Translations under genes and position numbers: made by a program
From: Sporosarcina sp.
Lineage (GTDB): Bacteria > Bacillota > Bacilli > Bacillales_A > Planococcaceae
Assembly (NCBI GenBank): GCA_026169375.1
Contig: JAPFCR010000035.1
Span: forward strand, 124,001-188,000
Direction: 5' to 3'
Length of the DNA stretch: 64,000 nt
Shown: positions 56,205-64,000 of the stretch, piece after piece
Layout of the letters: the number at the start of each line of letters is the position of its first letter
Position numbering within the stretch: position 1 is the first letter of the stretch
Notes under the pieces: model-generated
The model's database searches: none
The model's input: the letters and a program-made list of their open reading frames with translations, nothing else
What the model was told of the DNA's origin: nothing

Positions 56205-57248
56205 TTAGTCAATTGATGTTTCGATTTCTACAAGCCTTTCCGCGATTTGGACTGAGTTTAGTGCAGCTCCTTTTAATAAGTTATCCGCCACAATCCATAA
56301 ATGGAAGCCATTCGCATGATCTGGGTCTTTACGAACTCTTCCGACAAATATTTCATCTTTACCTTCTGCAAATAGTGGCATCGGGTACGTTTGTGTTTGA
56401 ATATCATCTTGTAAAACAATACTCTCAGCCCCGCGAAGCACTTCATGGATATCTTCAACTGTTACATTTTCATCTTCTACTTCTAGATAAAGAGATTCCG
56501 AATGCCCTGTTACAACTGGAAGTCTGACACATGTGGCTGAAACTTGTAGATTTGGCATGCCAAAAATCTTCTTTGTTTCATTCATCATTTTCAGTTCCTC
56601 AAGTGTATAGCCTGATTCGTCAAAAGCATCAATTTGAGGAATTACGTTGAATGCGATCGGATAATGTTTTTTACCAGCTGCTGAAGGAAGAATCTGTGCT
56701 TCAATTTCTGCACGACTTTGAAGTTGGTCTGATTGACTTTCTAATTCATCAATCGCTTCTACACCAGCGCCAGAAACTGCTTGGTACGTTGAAACGACAA
56801 TGCGTTTTAAACCAAATTTTTCACGAATTGGCTCTAACGCTGCAACCATTTGAATCGTCGAACAGTTTGGATTTGCGATAATGCCTTTATGTTGACGCAG
56901 TGCATCTAAGTTTACTTCTGGTACAACAAGTGGAATGTCTTCTACCATTCTAAATGCACTTGTATTATCAATGACGACAGCCCCGCGCTTCACTGCCTCT
57001 TCTGCAAGCATCTCAGAAATGTTTCCGCCTGCGCTAAAGAATGCAATATCTATCCCTTCAAAGGCTTCAGGATTAGCTTCTTCAATCGTAAATTTTTGTC
57101 CGCTAATTTCAATTTCTTTTCCAGCAGAACGTTTTGATGCAAGTAACTTTATCGAATTTAAAGGAAATTTCCGCTCAAGTAATTTCTCTAATATTTTTGT
57201 TCCAACGGCTCCTGTCGCGCCAATAATTGCTACATTTACTTTACTCAT
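56205..57248 (-). CDS. asd: Aspartate-semialdehyde dehydrogenase
   Basis: 347 residues from the ATG at 57248 (AAAGGAAG upstream). NADP motif G-A-T-G-A-V-G near residue 10, active-site Cys in N-P-N-C-S-T near 130 and G-A-G near 160. It reduces aspartyl phosphate to aspartate semialdehyde, the DapA substrate. Its untranslated leader contains a long hairpin and a palindromic repeat. dapA begins 17 bases after its stop. Confidence 0.96.
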   Translation of the reverse strand: MSKVNVAIIGATGAVGTKILEKLLERKFPLNSIKLLASKRSAGKEIEISGQKFTIEEANPEAFEGIDIAFFSAGGNISEMLAEEAVKRGAVVIDNTSAFRMVEDIPLVVPEVNLDALRQHKGIIANPNCSTIQMVAALEPIREKFGLKRIVVSTYQAVSGAGVEAIDELESQSDQLQSRAEIEAQILPSAAGKKHYPIAFNVIPQIDAFDESGYTLEELKMMNETKKIFGMPNLQVSATCVRLPVVTGHSESLYLEVEDENVTVEDIHEVLRGAESIVLQDDIQTQTYPMPLFAEGKDEIFVGRVRKDPDHANGFHLWIVADNLLKGAALNSVQIAERLVEIETSID

Positions 57249-57279
57249 CTCACATCTTCCTTTCAACTACTATTCAATT

Positions 57280-57347
57280 GCCCCTCGGCGTGATGATGTC
57301 TTATTTTTTCAGGCGGTCCCGAAAAAACTATGACACCCGCTAGGGGC
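57280..57347 (-). promoter_or_regulatory. Hairpin leader upstream of asd
   Basis: GCCCCT (57280-57285) pairs with AGGGGC (57342-57347), enclosing an inner stem of a T run with an A run (about 57305-57327). It ends 32 bases upstream of the asd start. It may be a cis-regulatory RNA, an attenuator or part of a palindromic repeat. It does not match any riboswitch I recognise. Confidence 0.35.
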
Positions 57348-57463
57348 TTAACTTGAATCAGCATTTTCTTATACCTTAAGTGAAGCGTCAATACAAGACG
57401 TAATGACTTCCACTGACTTTCGGCACTCAGTTTCCTACCCATGAAAGTAGGAACTTCTGCTGA
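57348..57463. repeat. 116-bp element bounded by inverted repeats
   Basis: The 16-bp ends (TTAACTTGAATCAGCA and TGCTGAATCAAGTTAA) are inverted with one mismatch. An internal TTCCTAC / GTAGGAA hairpin lies near one end. There is no ORF. It looks like a small non-coding palindromic or MITE-like element between spoVFB and asd. Confidence 0.6.
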
Positions 57464-57524
57464 ATCAAGTTAAATCGTATTGGAAAGATTATATCACAAG
57501 ATTGTGAGAAATGTGCGAGAACTT

Positions 57525-58115
57525 CTATTTTTCGTCATAGGAGATGAGGATTGGTTGGAGTTGTTCCTTGTTAATCGCCGCAACTGTCGCTGGCACAATC
57601 TTCTTGAAATCAGATATTAAAGAATTAGGTTTCTTATACGGATCATCCTGCCCAAATGGAATGAAATAAATATTTTTCGTGTGTAATAGCTTCATTAAAT
57701 TCGGGCCATTCAAACTAAGCGCATCATTTGTCGAAACACCTAACAACACAGGTGAATTATTCCGTAATGTCGCTTTGGCCGCCATTAAAACAGGCGAATC
57801 GGTTGCAGCATTCGCAAACTTACTCATCGAATTCCCTGTAAGCGGCGCAATAATCATACAATCAACTGGTGTTTTCGGTCCAAATGGTTCAGCCTCTACA
57901 ATCGTTGAAATTACTTTTTCCCCTGTTGCTTTCTCAAGTTTTTCAATCCATTCTTTTCCTGTTCCAAATCTTGTATTTGCTGTTAACACTGAATGAGTGA
58001 TAAATGGAATCACAGTTGCTCCTGCACTTTTTAACGCGTTAATCATCGGAACGAGTTCTTCATACGTACAATGCGATGCGGTAACCCCGAGTCCTATCCG
58101 CTTTCCCTGTAACAT
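57525..58115 (-). CDS. spoVFB: Dipicolinate synthase subunit B
   Basis: 196 residues. Flavoprotein (HFCD) fold with G-L-G-V-T-A-S-H-C-T near residue 6, P-L-T-G-N-S-M-S-K near 93 and V-L-M-A-A-K-A-T-L. With SpoVFA it makes dipicolinic acid in the mother cell late in sporulation, for export to the spore core. It starts 12 bases after the spoVFA stop. Confidence 0.93.
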   Translation of the reverse strand: MLQGKRIGLGVTASHCTYEELVPMINALKSAGATVIPFITHSVLTANTRFGTGKEWIEKLEKATGEKVISTIVEAEPFGPKTPVDCMIIAPLTGNSMSKFANAATDSPVLMAAKATLRNNSPVLLGVSTNDALSLNGPNLMKLLHTKNIYFIPFGQDDPYKKPNSLISDFKKIVPATVAAINKEQLQPILISYDEK

Positions 58116-58127
58116 AAATTTCCCCTT

Positions 58128-58901
58128 TCATCGTAAATTCATTCGATCGAGCGCTTCTTTTAATACAAGTGCTGCATCAATCGGAAAATGCTTCCCAGGT
58201 AAACGTGGGAGTAATTTATAGTATTCATGATTTTCCGAGTCAACTAGGCACCCCGGTGCAGACGCCAAATCAAAAACGAAAAGCGGTTTGGTTTTTTCAA
58301 TTTTAAGCCACTTCGCAGGGATTGTATTCACAACATAACAATTGGTAATTTCTAAAGGAGAATCGATTGAACAACTTTTATATCCTAGCATTTTCGCTTC
58401 AGCTAATTGTTCCTCAGTTCGGGCAAGGATCGTCACTTTTCCTCCCATCGCTTGAACGAGCTGCGCGGTCATTTTTCCAACACGACCAAAACCAGCAATA
58501 TGAAAAGACGTATTTCTAACGATGCGATGTGTTTTTTCGTAAAATTCTCTTAAAAAGGCTTCAGCCGTAATATGTGCGTTTTCCCACACAAATAATTCTT
58601 CTTGTAAATAATGTTGAATCACTAATCCGGCATCTTGAAATGGCATTAGCCATTCTTTTGATACATTGCCAACATACAATTTCGGCTGATTCGCAAGCAA
58701 ATGCACGGGAACGACTCCCTTGATTTCTCCAATTGAAAAGACGATATGATCCGGTTGGAAACGAAGTAAAACAGATTCTAATTCTTCTGTAACCGTATCC
58801 GTTTGAACGATTTTACATGTTTTCCCTTCATTACTCATGTGCTCCTTACAAACAGAAAGCCGCAAGTCTGTGCCAATAAATAGCCATTTCTCACTATTCA
58901 T
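58128..58901 (-). CDS. spoVFA: Dipicolinate synthase subunit A
   Basis: 257 residues from the ATG at 58901. An NAD(P)-binding Rossmann motif reads I-A-G-F-G-R-V-G near residue 138, and the N-terminus (W-L-F-I-G-T-D-L-R) matches DpaA. The C-terminal P-G-K-H-F-P-I-D-A-A is typical of the A subunit. It overlaps ymxH by 8 bases. This and spoVFB are direct evidence for heat-resistant endospores. Confidence 0.92.
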   Translation of the reverse strand: MNSEKWLFIGTDLRLSVCKEHMSNEGKTCKIVQTDTVTEELESVLLRFQPDHIVFSIGEIKGVVPVHLLANQPKLYVGNVSKEWLMPFQDAGLVIQHYLQEELFVWENAHITAEAFLREFYEKTHRIVRNTSFHIAGFGRVGKMTAQLVQAMGGKVTILARTEEQLAEAKMLGYKSCSIDSPLEITNCYVVNTIPAKWLKIEKTKPLFVFDLASAPGCLVDSENHEYYKLLPRLPGKHFPIDAALVLKEALDRMNLR

Positions 58902-59160
58902 CAAACGAAACCTCATTTAATTTACTTGTTTTTCCAAATAGAATTCGATGCTCTCCTATTAAAATAATTTCTTCCCAAGGAATATACTCTTCAGCTGGCT
59001 CACTTTTAAATCCAAACATCCCTGCCTTTTTCTTTAATTCCAATCCAATAATCGCCCCAGTTTTTCCATCAAATAATAAATCCGTATCTGCTAAAAGTCC
59101 GTAACGTATGCCTTCTTTCACTTGAATCAATTCTTTTTGTGCTAGTTCAGACAATAACAT
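58894..59160 (-). CDS. ymxH: YlmC/YmxH family PRC-barrel protein
   Basis: 88 residues from the ATG at 59160 (AAGGGAG upstream); B. subtilis YmxH has 85. PRC-barrel-like features are L-L-S-E-L-A-Q-K-E-L-I, L-L-F-D-G-K-T-G-A-I-I-G-L-E and Y-I-P-W-E-E-I-I-L-I-G. Function unknown. It lies between mlpA and spoVFA as in B. subtilis and overlaps spoVFA. Confidence 0.9.
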   Translation of the reverse strand: MLLSELAQKELIQVKEGIRYGLLADTDLLFDGKTGAIIGLELKKKAGMFGFKSEPAEEYIPWEEIILIGEHRILFGKTSKLNEVSFDE

Positions 59161-59298
59161 GCAACTACTCCCTTCTTTTTCATTATATGATTCAAGTTTA
59201 TGAATATTGTTTTTTTGATGTTCTCGATTTTTCATCAAATAAAAAAAGATATTCAACAGTCTTCAAATGACCATTGAAAATCTTTTTAAAGATGAATC

Positions 59299-60522
59299 TT
59301 ATCCTGGACGAATCGTTGAACGCGCAAAAGGTTGATTAAATATTTCTTTAATCAATCTCTCTACATTGTCTTGGGTGACAAGCTCGATTTTTTCAATCAC
59401 TTCATCCGCAGTCAAATGAGGCTGGCGGAATAGTTCCTGATGACCGTTTCTTGACATACGAGACTCTGTACTTTCTAAACCGAGTAAAAAACTATTTTTA
59501 ATAGCTTCTTTCGCCTGAATGAGTTCTTGCTTAGTAATTCCTTTTTCAGCCGCTTCTTGAAGTACAGACACAATCGTTTTTTGTAGAGCTTTAAGATTCC
59601 TTGGTGCCGTACCTCCGTAAATAATGAAAACGCCAGTCATTTCATACAATGTATAATAAGAATAAATTGAATAAGCAAGCCCATGTTTCTCCCGTACTTC
59701 TTGAAATAAACGAGAAGACATCGAACCGCCAATTAACTGATCAACAAGCGCTAACTCATACTTTCGTTTATCTTGTAAAGCTAAAGAAGGAAAGCCTAAA
59801 CAAAGATGGACTTGTTCAATTTCTTTCTTTGTCATAATTTGTTTTGCGTGAAAATCTGGCGAAGTGAACGCTGTCAAAGTCTCTTCTCGCTCAATTTCTT
59901 CGAATGAATTAAATAACGTTTCGATGTAATCAATCAGCTGATCATCATAATTCCCAGCAATTGAAATAACGATTCTTTCTGGACGATACAGTCGCTTCAT
60001 AAACTGTCGTATTAACTGTTTTGTAAAGCGCATAACGGAATCTCTACTTCCTAACACTGGCTTACCAACAGCGTGATTGGGAAACATCGTGCGCCACAAT
60101 TGCTCGTGAACTTCATCTTCTGGTGTATCTTCATACATCGCAATCTCTTCAAGGACAACCTGCTTTTCTTTCGCCATCTCTTCTTCATCAAAAACTGAGT
60201 TAAACAACATATCCGCCAACAATTCAAGTGCTATTTCAGCATCTTCTTTTAAAATCGTCGCATGAAAACAAGTCGCTTCTTTTGATGTAAAAGCATTTAA
60301 CTCTCCACCAATCCGGTCAAATTGCTCTGCGATATGTTTAGCTGAATATTTTTTCGTTCCTTTAAAAAGCATATGTTCAATAAAATGCGCCAGTCCTGCC
60401 TCTTCTTCTCGCTCATCATTAGAACCCGCTTGAATCCAAATGCCTACAGAAAGAGCTCGAACATGTGGGAGCTTTTCATGGATAATCCGGATTCCGTTTT
60501 CACCTTCATGTTTACGAATCAT
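59299..60522 (-). CDS. mlpA: M16 family peptidase MlpA (YmxG)
   Basis: 407 residues from the ATG at 60522; AGGTG lies upstream and overlaps the longer start. The active zinc motif H-F-I-E-H near residue 51 with a distal E in V-V-L-E-E-I-A-M-Y-E-D marks a catalytic M16 peptidase of the processing-peptidase type. The C-terminal half has R-E-K-H-G-L-A-Y-S-I-Y. It lies downstream of pnp, matching B. subtilis order. Substrates not known. Confidence 0.93.
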   Translation of the reverse strand: MIRKHEGENGIRIIHEKLPHVRALSVGIWIQAGSNDEREEEAGLAHFIEHMLFKGTKKYSAKHIAEQFDRIGGELNAFTSKEATCFHATILKEDAEIALELLADMLFNSVFDEEEMAKEKQVVLEEIAMYEDTPEDEVHEQLWRTMFPNHAVGKPVLGSRDSVMRFTKQLIRQFMKRLYRPERIVISIAGNYDDQLIDYIETLFNSFEEIEREETLTAFTSPDFHAKQIMTKKEIEQVHLCLGFPSLALQDKRKYELALVDQLIGGSMSSRLFQEVREKHGLAYSIYSYYTLYEMTGVFIIYGGTAPRNLKALQKTIVSVLQEAAEKGITKQELIQAKEAIKNSFLLGLESTESRMSRNGHQELFRQPHLTADEVIEKIELVTQDNVERLIKEIFNQPFARSTIRPG

Positions 60523-60557
60523 AAAGTTCCACACCTGCTTACCTATTAAATTAAAAA

Positions 60558-60577
60558 AAGGCCTTACAAAAGACCTT
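60558..60577 (-). terminator. Terminator between pnp and mlpA
   Basis: An 8-bp stem with one G-U pair (AAGGTCTT / AAGGCCTT on the minus strand) followed by seven T. Confidence 0.75.
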
Positions 60578-60629
60578 CCTATGACGTTTCAATCTTCAAA
60601 GATTGCGCGCCTGAACCAATCGGCATCTA

Positions 60630-60676
60630 CAGGCAATGGCACTTCTTTTGAATCCAAAAGAAGATTTTACTGCCTG
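60630..60676 (-). other. Nested hairpin in the pnp 3' region
   Basis: CAGGCA pairs with TGCCTG around an inner perfect 9-bp stem with a 4-base loop (60642-60663). No T run follows, so it is more likely a stability or processing structure than a terminator. Confidence 0.45.
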
Positions 60677-60697
60677 CAAGTGCAAGATTAGTGAATA

Positions 60698-62809
60698 TTA
60701 TTCTTTTTCTTGTTTCGCTTTCTTCTCTTCAATTAGTACTTCTTTTCTTGATAAGTTAACGCGTCCTTGGTTATCGATTTCGATTACTTTAACGAGTAAT
60801 TCATCGCCTAATTTCAGAACATCTTCAACTGCTTTAATACGTTCTTCTGCAATTTGTGAAATATGGAGCAAGCCATCTTTACCATTAAAGATTTCTACGA
60901 ATGCGCCGAATTTCTCAATACGCTTTACTTTCCCTAAGTAATATTCGCCTACTTTTGCTTCACGAACGATATCTTCAATCATTGATTTTGCTTTTTCATT
61001 CATTTCGCTATTGGCAGATGAAATGTAAATTGTACCATCTTGTTCTGTATCGATTTTAACTTCTGTTTCATCGATAATCTTATTAATGACTTTTCCACCA
61101 GGTCCAATTACATCGCGAATTTTGTCAGGATTAATTTGGATTTTAATAATCTTTGGTGCATACGCTGACAATTCTTCACGTGGATTTTCAATCACAGAGT
61201 TCATATGTTCAAGAATATGCATACGACCTACTTTTGCTTGCGTTAAAGCTTCTTCAAGAATTTCACGTGATAATCCGTCAATTTTAATATCCATTTGGAG
61301 TGCTGTAATTCCTTTTTCTGTTCCAGCTACTTTAAAGTCCATATCGCCAAGCGCATCTTCCATTCCTTGAATGTCTGAAAGAATTGAGTAGTTCTCTTCA
61401 CGTTTCACAAGACCCATTGCAATTCCAGCAACTGGCGCTTTTAGTGGAACCCCTGCATCCATCATCGCCATTGTTGACGAACATATTGATGCTTGAGAAG
61501 ATGAACCATTCGATTCAAGTACTTCTGCAACTAGACGCATTGTGTATGGAAATTCAGATTCATCTGGTAAAACAGCTTCAAGCGCTCGTTCACCTAATGC
61601 ACCGTGTCCAATTTCACGACGACCTGGTCCACGAATCGGGCCAGTTTCCCCAACACTAAAGCTTGGGAAGTTATAGTGATGCATGAAACGTTTCGACTCT
61701 TCATCGCCTAACCCATCGATAATTTGAACTTCACCAAGTGCGCCTAACGTACATACGCTTAACGTTTGTGTTTGACCGCGTGTAAATAATCCCGAACCGT
61801 GTGTACGTGGTAAAATACCAACATGTGATTCAAGTGGGCGAATCTCTTCAGGGGCACGGCCATCCGGACGTACTTTTTCATCTGAAATCAAACGACGTAC
61901 TTCTTCTTTTACAATTTCTGATAAAATCCCTTTTACTTGTTTCAGTTCGTCTTCTTCAGCTTCTTCATACTTCTCCAGTACTTCAGCTTTTACTGCTTCG
62001 ATTGCATCTTCACGCTCATGCTTTTCTTTCGTTTGTATCGCATCGGTTAATGCTTTTCCGTAAGTTTTTTCAATTTCTGATTTTAAATCTGCATCTAACT
62101 CAAATAGTGGGATATTTAATTTTTCTTTTCCAATTTCTTCAGCAATCATTTCTTGGAATTCAACAAGACGAATAATCTCGTTGTGACCAAACATAATTGC
62201 TTCAAGAATCACACTTTCTTCAACTTCTGATGCACCTGCTTCAACCATGTTAATCGCATCTTTCGTTCCAGCAACGATTAGGTCGAGTGGACTTTTTTCA
62301 AGTTGCTCTACAGTCGGATTCACGACAAATTCTCCGTCAATCAGACCAATTTGAACACCTGCAATCGGTCCATCAAATGGAATATCCGAAACTGATAATG
62401 CAATAGACGATCCAAGCATTGCTGCCATTTCTGGTGAACTGTCATTATCCACAGAAAGAACGACTGAAATGATTTGGACATCATTACGGAAACCTTCTGG
62501 AAATAACGGACGAATCGGACGGTCAATGAGTCGGCTCGTTAACACCGCATGTTCCGACGGACGACCTTCCCGTTTAATAAAGCCACCTGGAATTTTACCA
62601 GCAGCATAAAGGCGCTCTTCATAATTCACTGTCAGTGGGAAAAAATCAAGACCTCTTGCCTCTTTTGAAGCTGTTGCTGTAGAAAGTACTGTAGAATCTC
62701 CATAACGCACTAAAACTGCTCCATTTGCTTGTTTCGCGTACTGGCCTGTTTCAACGACCAATTGCCTACCTGCCCAATCGAGCGTGTAAACTTTTTTTTG
62801 TTCTGTCAT
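60698..62809 (-). CDS. pnp: Polynucleotide phosphorylase
   Basis: 703 residues from the ATG at 62809 (AAAGGGG upstream). Two RNase PH domains, the second with F-S-V-G-E-T-G and G-H-G-A-L-G-E-R-A and M-D-F-K-V-A-G-T. Then a KH domain ([13 protein letters not shown]) and an S1 domain ([12 protein letters not shown]). It degrades RNA 3' to 5' using phosphate. It lies downstream of rpsO, the usual pairing, with a terminator between. Confidence 0.97.
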   Translation of the reverse strand: MTEQKKVYTLDWAGRQLVVETGQYAKQANGAVLVRYGDSTVLSTATASKEARGLDFFPLTVNYEERLYAAGKIPGGFIKREGRPSEHAVLTSRLIDRPIRPLFPEGFRNDVQIISVVLSVDNDSSPEMAAMLGSSIALSVSDIPFDGPIAGVQIGLIDGEFVVNPTVEQLEKSPLDLIVAGTKDAINMVEAGASEVEESVILEAIMFGHNEIIRLVEFQEMIAEEIGKEKLNIPLFELDADLKSEIEKTYGKALTDAIQTKEKHEREDAIEAVKAEVLEKYEEAEEDELKQVKGILSEIVKEEVRRLISDEKVRPDGRAPEEIRPLESHVGILPRTHGSGLFTRGQTQTLSVCTLGALGEVQIIDGLGDEESKRFMHHYNFPSFSVGETGPIRGPGRREIGHGALGERALEAVLPDESEFPYTMRLVAEVLESNGSSSQASICSSTMAMMDAGVPLKAPVAGIAMGLVKREENYSILSDIQGMEDALGDMDFKVAGTEKGITALQMDIKIDGLSREILEEALTQAKVGRMHILEHMNSVIENPREELSAYAPKIIKIQINPDKIRDVIGPGGKVINKIIDETEVKIDTEQDGTIYISSANSEMNEKAKSMIEDIVREAKVGEYYLGKVKRIEKFGAFVEIFNGKDGLLHISQIAEERIKAVEDVLKLGDELLVKVIEIDNQGRVNLSRKEVLIEEKKAKQEKE

Positions 62810-63022
62810 GAGTGAACCCCTTTCCATTTTTCAACAAATTATAACTTCTTATGTTGTATGTATTATTAGTAGTGTATCAAAAATGGTGATATGATGCTAA
62901 AATTTCATAACTAAATTTTATCTTATCACGCATACAAAGTGAAATTAAGTATATTATTGCCTAAATATGATGTTTCATTCAGATTTTAATCGAAACACGT
63001 AAATTTAAACATGATAAAAATA

Positions 63023-63046
63023 AAAAGCGGGACAATGCCCGCTTTT
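63023..63046 (-). terminator. Terminator of rpsO
   Basis: A 9-bp stem (AAAAGCGGG / CCCGCTTTT) and T-rich tail on the minus strand, between rpsO and pnp. Confidence 0.85.
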
Positions 63047-63061
63047 GCAATAATCGTCTTA

Positions 63062-63331
63062 TTATCGGCGTAAACCGAGTTTTTCGATAAGATTACGGTA
63101 ACGCTCAACTTCATTTTGACGTAAGTACTTTAGAAGTTTACGGCGTGTACCAACCATTTTCATAAGTCCACGACGTGAATGGTGGTCTTTCTTATGAGTA
63201 GATAAATGGCGGTTTAGGTTGTTAATCTCTTCAGTAAGGATAGCGATTTGAATATCTGCAGATCCAGTATCATTTTCATGCGTTCTGAATTCTTCAATTA
63301 ACTCATTTTTACGTTCTGTTGTAAGTGCCAT
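63062..63331 (-). CDS. rpsO: Ribosomal protein S15
   Basis: 89 residues from the ATG at 63331 with GGAGG upstream. [16 protein letters not shown] and [11 protein letters not shown] are the conserved S15 blocks. It binds 16S rRNA early in 30S assembly and represses its own mRNA in several bacteria. Palindromic sequences in the leader may take part. Confidence 0.98.
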   Translation of the reverse strand: MALTTERKNELIEEFRTHENDTGSADIQIAILTEEINNLNRHLSTHKKDHHSRRGLMKMVGTRRKLLKYLRQNEVERYRNLIEKLGLRR

Positions 63332-63340
63332 CCTTTTCAC

Positions 63341-63425
63341 CTCCTACATATTAAAATATCCCCAATCTCCTCGCACACGTTGGTGATGCGCTATGCCAAG
63401 AAACGGTTCGTACCGATGACGGTAC
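63341..63425 (-). promoter_or_regulatory. Structured leader of rpsO
   Basis: On the minus strand a GTACCG / CGGTAC hairpin with a TCAT loop is followed by a CGCA / TGCG hairpin, then GGAGG and the start. Leaders of rpsO often bind S15 for autoregulation; this one may do so, but I did not fold it against a known S15 site. Confidence 0.4.
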
Positions 63426-63517
63426 CTATTTATAGTAACATGCACTTTTTTTATTGTAAAGGAATACATTCGATTTGATGAAAATATCTTTTCGTTATCT
63501 AATTTAACCTCATGCAA

Positions 63518-64000
63518 TTAGCTTAAAAGCTTTAATGCTGTTTCTTTATCTTTATTAATTTGCTCAATAAGTGCGTCAAATGAATTAAATTTCTGCTCTT
63601 TGCGAATGAAATATAACCACTCCACTTTTACATGCTGGCCGTATAAATCACCATCAAAATTAAGTACATGAACTTCGACCATTACTTGTTCGTGCTCTTG
63701 TTCAAATGTTGGTTTTATCCCAACATTACAAACACCATCATACTGTTTTTCACCGACAATTAAACGAACGGCATAGACACCATTTAACGGTAAAATAGAA
63801 TCTTTCGGTGGCAATACATTTGCTGTTGGAAAACCAAGTTTACGACCATTTTTTTCCCCGTGAACGACTTCGCCAATCGTTTTAAAATTTCGACCGAGTA
63901 ACGTGGCGGCTTCTTCCACTTTTCCTTCATCCAATAAAGTTCTAATACGTGTCGACGAGATTTTATCTTCTTGATCTGTAACTTTACCTACAATTGTTGT
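63518..64000 (-). CDS. ribF: Riboflavin kinase/FAD synthetase, C-terminal part (partial)
   Basis: 161 codons to the window edge; the N-terminus lies outside. S-S-T-R-I-R belongs to the FMN adenylyltransferase domain. The riboflavin kinase domain follows: V-V-H-G-E-K-N-G-R-K-L-G-F-P-T-A-N, N-G-V-Y-A-V, G-V-C-N-V-G-I-K-P-T-F and V-E-V-H-V-L-N-F-D-G-D-L-Y-G. It makes FMN and FAD. It lies upstream of rpsO as in B. subtilis (ribC). The TTG at 63934 is internal, not the start. Confidence 0.95.
   Translation of the reverse strand, partial: TTIVGKVTDQEDKISSTRIRTLLDEGKVEEAATLLGRNFKTIGEVVHGEKNGRKLGFPTANVLPPKDSILPLNGVYAVRLIVGEKQYDGVCNVGIKPTFEQEHEQVMVEVHVLNFDGDLYGQHVKVEWLYFIRKEQKFNSFDALIEQINKDKETALKLLS

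Noticed and set aside
57249..57524. Lysine riboswitch upstream of asd
   Set aside because: The region forms simple nested hairpins and is too short and unlike the five-helix lysine element.

Overview
The window is 64 kb of low-GC Bacillales chromosome from an endospore former. Evidence for sporulation is direct: spoVS, cotE, spoVFA/spoVFB (dipicolinate synthase), sirA, spoIIIE/ftsK and a lytH-like endopeptidase are all present. Gene order follows the Bacillus subtilis ymfC-pgsA-cinA-recA-rny-ymdB-spoVS-miaB-ricA-cotE-mutS-mutL block and the pnp-mlpA-ymxH-spoVFA-spoVFB-asd-dapA block. Protein sequences look more like the Planococcaceae group (Sporosarcina or Lysinibacillus type) than Bacillus itself. 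The genus is an inference. No rRNA, tRNA, CRISPR array or intact prophage was seen.

Layout. 1-9.5 kb: accessory genes (NhaC-type antiporter end, PqqB-like hydrolase, a phage-like XRE/S24 regulatory pair, a choline/carnitine acyltransferase, a small secreted/membrane pair, modAB, a cupin protein, a LytH-like peptidase). 9.5-13 kb: acyl-CoA metabolism (thiolase, HMG-CoA lyase), a cluster of palindromic repeats and a YqkD-type hydrolase. 13-19.6 kb: yneF, sirA, tkt, ynzC, yneB, yneA and lexA (SOS control), then ynbB. 19.6-26.4 kb: a decayed gene, bstA-like thiol transferase, a small XRE operon with its operators, a TerC exporter, a Fur-box oxidoreductase, and a glcD-like oxidase with a bile-acid-symporter-family transporter. 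26.5-39 kb: hfq, miaA, mutL, mutS, cotE, ricA, miaB, spoVS, ymdB, rny. 39-48.7 kb: recA split by a group II intron, cinA, pgsA, rodZ and the ymf genes. 49-50.7 kb: a decayed chemotaxis-receptor gene and ymfC. 50.9-64 kb: spoIIIE, rnjB, dapA, asd, spoVFB, spoVFA, ymxH, mlpA, pnp, rpsO and the end of ribF, all on the minus strand.

The most notable item is recA. Its reading frame stops after the codons for F-I-D-A-E-H and resumes 1051 nt later at L-D-P. The inserted segment ends in a 34-nt group II domain V and a domain VI-like hairpin. Precise removal restores E-H-A-L-D-P and a 355-residue RecA. The intron has lost its reverse transcriptase, keeping only a short N-terminal remnant, so SOS capacity may depend on a maturase supplied from elsewhere.

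A second notable item is cotE. It has a 49-residue tail with 26 histidines where the B. subtilis protein is acidic, and it apparently starts with CTG. Other points are an orphan CI/Cro-like switch with four related operators, missing modC and dapG, two pseudogenes, and families of palindromic repeats beside mvaB and asd. Many starts were moved downstream of the longest ORF because a strong Shine-Dalgarno (SD) sequence overlaps the longer start. TTG starts are frequent.
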